64,000 nucleotides of DNA from Mariniphaga sp041687255 (GTDB lineage: Bacteria > Bacteroidota > Bacteroidia > Bacteroidales > Prolixibacteraceae): assembly GCA_041687255.1 (NCBI GenBank), contig JAWLCL010000003.1, positions 124,001 to 188,000 of the forward strand, given 5' to 3'. Made by a program: the position numbers and the translations under genes. The notes under the pieces were generated by a model. The model was not told where the DNA came from. It saw only the letters and a program-made list of their open reading frames with translations, and ran no database searches. Positions 44,188 to 51,984 of this stretch are shown here, in pieces; the first letter of the stretch is position 1; each line of letters begins with the position of its first letter.

Positions 44188-46671
44188 ATGAAAGCACAAG
44201 TAGTGATTTCTATTTTAATCCTGCTGTCGGTTACCTCTTGCAATAAACCAACCAATTATTTTGAAAACTTTAACAACACCCACGACCGGGTGTGGATTGG
44301 GAAAGATTTTTGGTCAATACCGCTTGAGGACTGGAAAGTGGAAGGCGGGAAGCTGCATTGTGCCGGTGGAGTTCCGCAGGCAAGGGTAAATATGCTTACC
44401 CATGTGCTTTCAGCGGGGGCAGGTGATTTTGAAGCTTCAATAATTATAAGTCTTACCAATAGAGGAAATGTACCCGGTTCGGCGGGTTTTCTTGTAGGGC
44501 TGAAGGATGAGGAAGACCCTGATATCAGGGCAGCCTGTTATTTTGGTAAAGGCATTCCGGCCGGGGTTAGTGTAAAGGGTTATGCTTTTTTGTTGGATGA
44601 GAAGATTGAACTTCCTGAAAAGTTCGATTTTGAAGAATTTAACATCACCCTGAAAGGAAGCGACAAACGTTTGAAAATGGAAGTAACCGATAAAAACGGG
44701 CTTCGCGTCAAAGATTTATCGTTGGATACCGAAAGCATTGACGGCCTTATTGCTTTAGCTGCAAATATGCATACGGGCTCTAATGAAAAACCGGGTAATT
44801 CAAATTTCACTTTTGACAACTTTAAGCTGACAGGAACAAAAGTGGAAGAAAAGGAGGAAAATTCGTTTGGTCCGGTACTCTGGACAATGTACACCCTCAA
44901 TAAAGACCAGATAAAACTTATGGCCCTGCTGCCTCCACTGGGCAAAAACGACAATAATGAGGTTACCCTTGAGTTGAAGCAGGGACTTTCATGGAAGCGG
45001 GCAGCCACTGAACCTATAGAACCTGATTCAAGAACTGCTGTATTTAAACTTGATAACTGGGATGCTTCCAGGAATGTGGATTATAGGGTAGGGTATATTG
45101 AAACCGATGAAAAGGGAAATCAATCAAACTCCTGGTATCATGGAACTATTAAAAGAGATCCTGTAAGCCGGCCGTTAAAACTTGCAGGACTTACCTGTCA
45201 GTTCACTTCTGGATATCCCTATACCCCACTGGTGAATAATATGGAAGAACTTGATCCCGACATGCTTTATTTTTCCGGTGACCAGATATATGAGCCCAAT
45301 GGTGGCTATCCGATTAAAAGAACCCCGGTTGAAGCATCAATATTAAGCTACCTGGGGAAATATTACATGTTTGGCTGGGCTTTTGGCGACCTGATGCGCG
45401 ACAGGCCAACCATCTGCACCCCCGATGACCATGATGTATTCCACGGGAACCTGTGGGGTGAAGGAGGGGTTAAAAAACCCGGAGGGGCCGGTAGCAGCGA
45501 CACCCGCGGATTCATGCAATCGGTTGAAATGGTAAATGTTGTAAACCGTACCCAGTGTGGTCAGTTGCCCGATCCCTATGATCCCACACCCATCAGTCAG
45601 GGGATGAGTGTTTGGTATACCGGGCTTAACTATGGAAGAGTAAGTTTTGCCATTATAAGCGATCGTATATTTAAAACCGGGCCGGAGGCCGTATCCAAAT
45701 GGGAGGGGCGTCATGATCATATGACAGAACCACGTGATGATTTATCGTTTCTTGACCAACCCGGCGTGGAGATGATTGGAGAACGCCAGACCAGGTTCCT
45801 CGAAGACTGGATAACGGATTGGGAAGATACCGATATGAAAGTGTTGCTATCACAAACTGTATTTGCAAATGTAGCCACTCATCATGGCAATCTGGACAAT
45901 TATCTCTATGGGGATCTTGATTCGGGAGGCTGGCCCAAATCGGGCCGCGATAAGGTAATCCGCCTGCTGCGAAAGGGAGCCGCCCTGCACATCAATGGCG
46001 ACCAGCACCTTCCAACCCTGGTGCAATACGGACTTGATGAATACCGCGATGCGGGCTGGAGCTTTAATACTCCGGCTATCTGCAACTTTTACATGCGATG
46101 GTTTTTACCCGATGAACTCGATATTCCTGTTGTCGACCGTCCTGAACACGGGTACCCGAATACAGGTAAATATACCGATGCTTTTGGAAATAAAAATTAC
46201 GTTTATGCTGTAGGTAATCCCGGGAAAATAACTGTCGACAACAGCAGCCGGTATGGAAATGCACAGCTTCGGGTTTCCGGATTTGGAATGATTACTTTCG
46301 ATAACCGGGAACGTACAATTAAGATGGATTCCTGGCGGTTTTTGGCCGATGTTGAAAACCCAAACCCGGTAAGAGACCAGTTTCCCGGCTGGCCTTTAAC
46401 AATCTCACAATTCGATAATTTAGGCAAGGGCGCTGAAAATGTATTGCCTGTTATCAATGTAAACAAGGAAAACCAGTTAATCCGCATCGTTAATGAAGAA
46501 ACATCGGAAGTAGTAAATGTTTTCAGGATTCATGGAAATGAAATCCAGCCCAGGCTATTTGAAAGCGGCACCTTTGCGGTATCGATCGGTGAAGGAGAGA
46601 ATATTGTTGAGCTAAAGGGACTGAATACATTAACCGGTGAAAACAGCGAAATAATAGAAGTAGAACTTTAA
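44188..46671 (+). CDS. PhoD-like metallophosphatase lipoprotein
   Basis: From ATG 44188 the protein has 827 residues. The lipobox LLSVTSC gives a lipoprotein anchor. The N-terminal 200 residues (FENFNNTHDRVWIGKDFW onward) look like a laminin-G/concanavalin-type domain. The catalytic part is a calcineurin-like phosphatase of the alkaline phosphatase D type: FSGDQIYEPN, CTPDDHDVFHGN and HINGDQHLPT bring the metal ligands. Such proteins hydrolyse phosphodiesters or phosphomonoesters outside the cytoplasm. The frame can be extended by three codons to a TTG, which I consider unlikely. Confidence 0.85.
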   Translation: MKAQVVISILILLSVTSCNKPTNYFENFNNTHDRVWIGKDFWSIPLEDWKVEGGKLHCAGGVPQARVNMLTHVLSAGAGDFEASIIISLTNRGNVPGSAGFLVGLKDEEDPDIRAACYFGKGIPAGVSVKGYAFLLDEKIELPEKFDFEEFNITLKGSDKRLKMEVTDKNGLRVKDLSLDTESIDGLIALAANMHTGSNEKPGNSNFTFDNFKLTGTKVEEKEENSFGPVLWTMYTLNKDQIKLMALLPPLGKNDNNEVTLELKQGLSWKRAATEPIEPDSRTAVFKLDNWDASRNVDYRVGYIETDEKGNQSNSWYHGTIKRDPVSRPLKLAGLTCQFTSGYPYTPLVNNMEELDPDMLYFSGDQIYEPNGGYPIKRTPVEASILSYLGKYYMFGWAFGDLMRDRPTICTPDDHDVFHGNLWGEGGVKKPGGAGSSDTRGFMQSVEMVNVVNRTQCGQLPDPYDPTPISQGMSVWYTGLNYGRVSFAIISDRIFKTGPEAVSKWEGRHDHMTEPRDDLSFLDQPGVEMIGERQTRFLEDWITDWEDTDMKVLLSQTVFANVATHHGNLDNYLYGDLDSGGWPKSGRDKVIRLLRKGAALHINGDQHLPTLVQYGLDEYRDAGWSFNTPAICNFYMRWFLPDELDIPVVDRPEHGYPNTGKYTDAFGNKNYVYAVGNPGKITVDNSSRYGNAQLRVSGFGMITFDNRERTIKMDSWRFLADVENPNPVRDQFPGWPLTISQFDNLGKGAENVLPVINVNKENQLIRIVNEETSEVVNVFRIHGNEIQPRLFESGTFAVSIGEGENIVELKGLNTLTGENSEIIEVEL

Positions 46672-46731
46672 ACAGCAACAGTAATTGCCTGTTATAATTA
46701 ATTAGGATTGCTGCTAACGGAGGGTGTGAAA

Positions 46732-46782
46732 TAATTCCACATTTTTCCTCTTAATTCCACTTGCTCTGCCATTATAATTTTG
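46732..46782 (+). promoter_or_regulatory. Two TAATTCCAC repeats ahead of a TAnnTTTG element
   Basis: TAATTCCAC occurs at 46732-46740 and 46752-46760, exactly 20 bases apart, followed by TAATTTTG at 46775-46782. Placement of paired direct repeats upstream of a -7 element suits binding of a dimeric activator on one face of the helix. The gene served, at 46994, lies 200 bases downstream. The rest of 46672-46993 holds no gene. Confidence 0.4.
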
Positions 46783-46993
46783 GAAACAACAAGCTAAATT
46801 GCTAATCTTTCTCCTTATGGTTAGGCATTTGTGTCGTTATTATTTGGAACAACCGTGCTTTTAGGTACAGGTGTTGTATGTCTTTAATCCGGAAATAAAT
46901 CACTTAAATGGAAAAGGAATGAAATAACTATTTCTGTATTACACCGCATATCCATTCTGATTAAAAAGTACATCAAACTAAAATGTTAACGTA

Positions 46994-48142
46994 ATGACAC
47001 TATTTCAGAAAAAAGAATTTGACGAATTAGCATCAGTAAGAAACGACTACTGTATATCGATTTACATACCAACCCAGAGAGTAGGAGAGAATAAGGAAAG
47101 CAGGCTAACCCTGAAAAATACTGTTTCGGCTTTAGAAAAGCAACTCCTTGGGCTGGGCATGAAAAAGCTTGAAGCTGAAGAATACCTGGAACCTGTGCGG
47201 AAGGTGGTAGATGATACCTCAATCTGGAGGCTTTTATCCGACACCATGGTTATGTTTCGCAGCAAAGACCATTTTTGGGTAAAAAATCTGCCTTTGAAAA
47301 CCAAAGAATTCTTTTTGATTTCCGAAAGGTATTATTTGTTACCGATGCTCGATATGTTCAATCAGAACAATACTTATTTCATATTCCTGCTTAGTCTGAA
47401 GAAAAATAAACTGTATGAGGCGACTCAGCATGAAATAGCTGAAATTGAATCGGAAGATGTTTTTCCGAATAACATCTATGAATCGGCCGGGCATGATGTT
47501 GTTCAAAAATCGCTTGAATACAGGAGCAGGATGCCCGGAAAAGAATTTGCCCCTTTTCATGGCAAGGGAGAAGGAAGAGACTATAAGGAAACTGAGGTGC
47601 TAAAGTATATGGAAGATATTGATGATGGCCTGAAAGAAATGCTTGAAGGATATCAGCAACCTGTGGTTGTTGCTTCAGTGGAAAGTATTTTTGCCCAGCT
47701 GAAAGAAGCATCAACATTGAAAAACCTTTACCCCAAATGCATTCCCGGCAATTTTGATAACGATAATATTCTGCTTGCTCACAATAAGGCGAACGAACTG
47801 CTTAAACCCTATTTCGACAAACAAAAGAACGAAAAGAAGGAAAAATACCTTGAAGCCCCCGACAGCCAAATCATTTCTGATACCCAGGACGTGATTAAGG
47901 CGGCCTATATGGGACAGGTAGAGACATTGTTCGTTGAAAAAGGCAGAAACCTGTGGGGCGAGTTTGATGAAGAAACCAGTGAAGTTACTATACACGAAGA
48001 TAAAAAACCAGTGGATAAATGTCTTATCGAGTTTGCTGCACGAACTGTTTTTTTAAAAGGCGGTAAAGTATTCATAGAAGATATTGGCGATATGCCTGAA
48101 AGCGGTTCTCCTTTAAATGCAGTGCTGAGGTTCGGGATGTAA
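46994..48142 (+). CDS. baeRF-family (release-factor-like) protein
   Basis: This 382-residue cytosolic protein starts MTLFQKKEFDELASVRNDYCISIYIPTQ, matching the baeRF family (bacterial archaeo-eukaryotic release factor-like domains). It has a central region with the loop FHGKGEGRDYKETEVLKYM and a C-terminal L7Ae-like part (KAAYMGQVETLFVEKG, VDKCLIEFAARTVFLKGG). Archaeal and eukaryotic release factors terminate translation with a GGQ loop; here no GGQ is seen. baeRF proteins are proposed to act in ribosome rescue or stress, without experimental proof known to me. It stands alone. Confidence 0.78.
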   Translation: MTLFQKKEFDELASVRNDYCISIYIPTQRVGENKESRLTLKNTVSALEKQLLGLGMKKLEAEEYLEPVRKVVDDTSIWRLLSDTMVMFRSKDHFWVKNLPLKTKEFFLISERYYLLPMLDMFNQNNTYFIFLLSLKKNKLYEATQHEIAEIESEDVFPNNIYESAGHDVVQKSLEYRSRMPGKEFAPFHGKGEGRDYKETEVLKYMEDIDDGLKEMLEGYQQPVVVASVESIFAQLKEASTLKNLYPKCIPGNFDNDNILLAHNKANELLKPYFDKQKNEKKEKYLEAPDSQIISDTQDVIKAAYMGQVETLFVEKGRNLWGEFDEETSEVTIHEDKKPVDKCLIEFAARTVFLKGGKVFIEDIGDMPESGSPLNAVLRFGM

Positions 48143-48351
48143 AAATTAAGCAGGCTCACCGTTACCAGAATATATAATTATAAAGAAGGGCATTGAAATT
48201 TTCTCCGGATGATTTTGGTGTCCTTTGGGTTTAAATGAACGGGTATAAACCTGGTGGAGGTCATAATGCCCTCATACCTTCGTCATACCCTGGCCTAATC
48301 AAATTCGCGATTTTCCGAATTTGGTATGGTGAAGACATAATGTTGATGCGC
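48143..48351. other. Intergenic region after the baeRF gene
   Basis: This spacer lies between the baeRF gene and the M3 peptidase terminator. An open frame from 48235 runs into the terminator and shows no family signature, so I do not call it a gene. Confidence 0.4.
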
Positions 48352-48390
48352 AAAAAAAAGGTGCACCAGGTAAAAAATGCTGCACCTTTT
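48352..48390 (-). terminator. Probable terminator of the M3 peptidase gene
   Basis: A 10-bp stem AAAAGGTGCA/TGCACCTTTT (48356-48365 and 48381-48390) has an A-run on the left, which makes a U-tract on the minus strand. It is 133 bases past the peptidase stop, so the transcript would have a long 3' end. Confidence 0.6.
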
Positions 48391-48522
48391 CAGGCAATCC
48401 TTCAGATGACGGACGGGTAAGTGATAAACCGCGATTTATGGGCGCCCTGAAAGGGCAGCTTAATAAATTTGGAGTATTATATTCATGAATATCTTATTAA
48501 CCTGCCCCTTCGCCAGCGATTG

Positions 48523-50610
48523 TTATTTCATTCCGCTGCGTTCCAGAAGGGCATCGACGGTAGGTTCCTGCCCGCGGAAGCGCTTATAGAGGATCATGGG
48601 ATGTTCCGTACCTCCTTTTTCAAGGATATGCTCACGAAACGATTGGGCTACATTCTTGTTAAAAAGCCCTTTTTCCTTAAACATGCTGAAGGCATCGGCA
48701 TCGAGCACTTCGGCCCATTTATAGCTGTAATAACCGGCGGCATATCCTCCGGCAAAAAGGTGGCCGAACTGTGTGCTCATGGCTATCTGGTCGATAACCG
48801 GGAATATCTGTGTCTTTTTCCAGGCTGCTTCTTCAAACGACTTTACATCTCCCCCGAAGGGTTTTTCAAGCGTGTGCCAGGCCATATCGAGCAGGCCAAA
48901 GCTCAATTGACGTACCGACAGGTATCCTGCCTGGAAATTTTGGGCAGCTTTTATTTTTTCTACCAGTTCATCGGGAATAACCTCACCGGTTTCATAATGT
49001 TTTGCAAAACGGGCAAGGAATTCTTTTTCCACGGCCCAATTTTCCATAATCTGGGAGGGCAGCTCAACAAAATCGCGGTATACACTGGTGCCCGAAAGGC
49101 TGGAGTAAGTGGAATTGGCCAGCATTCCGTGAAGTGCATGACCGAATTCGTGCAGGAAGGTTTCCATTTCATTGAAGGTGAGCAGAGCCGGTTTTGTTTC
49201 TGTTGGCCGTGTGAAATTCATTACGATGGTGATGTGCGGCCGTGAATTCTTGCCGTCCTGCTTCCACTGTCCTTTAAACTCATTCATCCAGGCGCCTCCC
49301 TGTTTGCCGGGGCGGGGGTGAAAATCGGCATACAGCACCGACAAAAATGAGCCGTCTTTATCGTAAACCTCATATGGAATCACTTCTTCATTATATACCG
49401 GTATATTCTTATTGGGTTTAAAAGTTATTCCAAACAGTTCGGTAGCCAGCCCAAATACACCGTCAATAACATTGCTTAATTCGAAATAGGGTTTGAGCAT
49501 TTCATCGTTTAAATCAAATTTTTCTTCTTTCAGCTTTTCGCTGAAGTAGGCCCAATCCCATGGCATCAGTTCATCGGAGAAGCCTGTTTTGCGGGCATAG
49601 TCCAATACTTCCTGCTTTTCTTTCAGAGCCATTTTGTAGGAGGCCTCGTAAAGATCATCCAGGAGTTTGTATACACCTTCTGAATTCATTGCCATACGGC
49701 GTTCAAGAACATAATCGGCATAGGAGTCGTAACCCAGCAGATTTGCCATTTCGAGCCTTAGGTTAACCATTTTTGCAATGTTGTCGCGGTTATCCAGTTC
49801 ATCGCCTTTAAACGATTTCGACATATAGGCCATATACAGCTCCCTGCGTAAATCGCGGTTGTCGGCATATTTCATGAACGGCAGGTAGGAGGGCATGGTT
49901 AAATCGAAAACCCAGCCTTCCTTTTTCTTTTCCTTAGCTTTTGCCGCTGCAGCTTCCAGCACACTTTCCGGTAATCCTGCCAGTTTGTTTTTATCGGCAA
50001 TATGCAATTCATACTTGTTTGTTTCCTTCAGCACATTTTCTCCGAATTTGAGGTTCAGCTTCGAGAGCTCAGTACTTATTTGCCTGAACTTTTCCTTATC
50101 GGTATCTGATAGATTGGCTCCCTTACGGACAAAATCAAGGTAAGTATTTTCCAGCAGGGTACTGTCTTCGGGTGAGAGTTTGAGGTTATCCCTGTTTTCG
50201 TAGACAGCTTTTATGCGACTGAATAATTCCGGGTTGAGCGTTATGTCGTTCTGGAATTTTGTCAGCAAAGGAGATACTTCCTGTGCAAGTTGCTGCAGTT
50301 CATCGCTTGTTTCGGCGCTTGTAAGGTTGAAGAAAATGCCGGAAGTGCGGCTGAGCAAACGACCTGCACGTTCCAGGGCGACAACCGTATTATCAAACGT
50401 AGGAGGTTCCGTATTTTTAATAACGGCCTGTACTTCTGCTTCTCCTTTTTTGATGGCCTCCCTGAATGCCGGCAAAAAATGTTCGTTCTCTATCCGGCCA
50501 AATGGCGCGGTTTCATGTGGTGTGTTAAATTCTTTGAGCAGGGGATTTGATTGTGCATTTACCATAACCGATAAGATACTTAAGAGTATTAATAATTTCA
50601 ACTTTTTCAT
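48523..50610 (-). CDS. M3 family metallopeptidase (Dcp/oligopeptidase A-like)
   Basis: This 695-residue zinc peptidase has a predicted signal peptide (MKKLKLLILLSILSVMVNAQ), so it works in the periplasm. The catalytic motif HEFGHALHGM with the two zinc-binding histidines lies in the last third, and the downstream glutamate ligand is in the AVEKEFLARF region. Conserved blocks FARHYETGEVIPDEL, YKWAEVLDADAFSMF and the C-terminus GGTEHPMILYKRFRG are typical of peptidyl-dipeptidases, which remove dipeptides from the C-terminus of peptides. The catalytic core is complete. Monocistronic. Confidence 0.95.
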   Translation of the reverse strand: MKKLKLLILLSILSVMVNAQSNPLLKEFNTPHETAPFGRIENEHFLPAFREAIKKGEAEVQAVIKNTEPPTFDNTVVALERAGRLLSRTSGIFFNLTSAETSDELQQLAQEVSPLLTKFQNDITLNPELFSRIKAVYENRDNLKLSPEDSTLLENTYLDFVRKGANLSDTDKEKFRQISTELSKLNLKFGENVLKETNKYELHIADKNKLAGLPESVLEAAAAKAKEKKKEGWVFDLTMPSYLPFMKYADNRDLRRELYMAYMSKSFKGDELDNRDNIAKMVNLRLEMANLLGYDSYADYVLERRMAMNSEGVYKLLDDLYEASYKMALKEKQEVLDYARKTGFSDELMPWDWAYFSEKLKEEKFDLNDEMLKPYFELSNVIDGVFGLATELFGITFKPNKNIPVYNEEVIPYEVYDKDGSFLSVLYADFHPRPGKQGGAWMNEFKGQWKQDGKNSRPHITIVMNFTRPTETKPALLTFNEMETFLHEFGHALHGMLANSTYSSLSGTSVYRDFVELPSQIMENWAVEKEFLARFAKHYETGEVIPDELVEKIKAAQNFQAGYLSVRQLSFGLLDMAWHTLEKPFGGDVKSFEEAAWKKTQIFPVIDQIAMSTQFGHLFAGGYAAGYYSYKWAEVLDADAFSMFKEKGLFNKNVAQSFREHILEKGGTEHPMILYKRFRGQEPTVDALLERSGMK

Positions 50611-50787
50611 TTATGTTACATTCTTTAATGAAGTTTGCTTTTTTTTGTTCAAATTAAATCGCTTATTCATCAATTGACTGATAAGAGAATAAGTTTTGAA
50701 TGGCTGTTATAATTGGGCAAAAATACAATCCTTTTAAATAAAAGCTAATAATTTGTACATTTAGCTTAATTACTAAAATGGAATATT

Positions 50788-51399
50788 ATGCTACAAATGT
50801 TATTGATTCTTGTGGTTCCTTGTTTAATGTCTCTTCCCGATAATGAAAATCGGATAGAAAGGGCGATACAAACCGAGTTGAAGCATTATCCTGAAGCCCG
50901 TTTAAGAGATATCTACAAGAATTTTTTTCAGGATGCCTTTGGTCCGGGGCACCTTATTCCTGACACTGCCCATGCAGGCGGCTATTTGAATTATGAGCTG
51001 CAGCAACCCATAGGCGACACATTAAAATGGCAGGCCGTTGGACCGGCAAATGATTTTTACCGCATCAATCTGGCCCTGGTAAAAGAAGGTGTTATACCCC
51101 GTTCAGTTTTGCTGGAGGCTATGGTCGAAAGTGCAGTGCTTGCCAGGAATCCCGATATGGAAACCTGGAAAAAAGAGTGGCAGGATGTAATGAAAGTTAT
51201 TGAAGCAATGAATATTGAGATAGCTGATTTTGAATCGGATAAAGAGGCCATTGAGGCTTTGCTGGCAAAGGATGAATATGTTATGCACCACAGTGAACAC
51301 TACAACAAAACCTATAACAGGCATTACCGTATTGTTCACAAAACGGTGTTTAACCGCTGGAAAAGCATTTACCTCAGCAAAGAAAAGAATAACGATTAA
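50788..51399 (+). CDS. Conserved hypothetical exported protein
   Basis: This 203-residue protein has a short hydrophobic N-terminus (MLQMLLILVVPCLMSLPDN) that could be a signal peptide; a cysteine at position 12 is inside a poor lipobox. The mature part is rich in charged residues and conserved-looking blocks (YPEARLRDIYKNFFQDAFGPGH, VARNPDMETWKKEWQD). I do not recognise a named family; such proteins occur in Bacteroidetes without assigned role. It shares a TTAA stop overlap with the convergent flavin reductase. Confidence 0.6.
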   Translation: MLQMLLILVVPCLMSLPDNENRIERAIQTELKHYPEARLRDIYKNFFQDAFGPGHLIPDTAHAGGYLNYELQQPIGDTLKWQAVGPANDFYRINLALVKEGVIPRSVLLEAMVESAVLARNPDMETWKKEWQDVMKVIEAMNIEIADFESDKEAIEALLAKDEYVMHHSEHYNKTYNRHYRIVHKTVFNRWKSIYLSKEKNND

Positions 51400-51974
51400 G
51401 AATTTGCCTTCTTTTTCTTTTGCACCGACCAGCCGAATTTCCCAATCATTTTGCCCAGGCCAAAGTAATGCCCGTGGTTATATACCAACGGATGAGCACT
51501 GGCAAGGCTGAAAGCCTGATTTTCGTCGAGGTATTTATCATCGACCGATACATTGACCACTTCAGCAAGGAACATGTGGTGGGTTCCCAGTTCAACGATA
51601 TTCTTTACCACGCACTCAATATTTACCGGCGACTCCTCAATGATTGGCGCTTTAACCACTTTTCCGGGTACGGGAGTAAGGTTCATCTTTTCCCATTTGT
51701 TGAATTTTCTTCCTGAGCGGCATCCGCACCAGTCGGTGGCACGTGCCAGTTCCTCGGTAGTGAGATTGATTACAAACTCACCCGTACGTTTAATGATGTC
51801 ATAGGAATGGCGCCCCGGGCGCACAGAGATGGAACACATGGGCGGGTCGCTGTTGATGGTGCCTGTCCAGGCGATGGTAATGATGTTGTATTCTGCGGGT
51901 TCATGGCCGCAGCTCACCATCACTGCCGGAATCGGGTAAATCATCGTTCCGGGCTTCCAGTCGATTTTTGCCAT
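51396..51974 (-). CDS. Flavin reductase family protein
   Basis: This 192-residue single-domain flavoprotein of the flavin-reductase-like type (FMN-binding split barrel) starts KPGTMIYPIPAVMVSCGHE and contains ITIAWTGTINSDPPMCSISV and GEFVINLTTEELARATDWCG, the FMN contact regions. Such proteins reduce flavins or act as NAD(P)H-flavin oxidoreductases, sometimes with monooxygenases. It lies 10 bases downstream of ispG on the same strand, so the two are co-transcribed; any functional link is unknown. Confidence 0.85.
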   Translation of the reverse strand: MAKIDWKPGTMIYPIPAVMVSCGHEPAEYNIITIAWTGTINSDPPMCSISVRPGRHSYDIIKRTGEFVINLTTEELARATDWCGCRSGRKFNKWEKMNLTPVPGKVVKAPIIEESPVNIECVVKNIVELGTHHMFLAEVVNVSVDDKYLDENQAFSLASAHPLVYNHGHYFGLGKMIGKFGWSVQKKKKANS

Positions 51975-51984
51975 ACAATGTGAT

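Noticed and set aside
46817..46864. A 15-residue open frame (MVRHLCRYYLEQPCF) in the leader of the baeRF gene, considered as a leader peptide
   Set aside because: Short frames of this size are expected by chance and there is no attenuator hairpin or codon run.
48235..48420. A 61-codon plus-strand frame between the baeRF and M3 peptidase genes
   Set aside because: It runs through the terminator hairpin and has no recognisable pattern.
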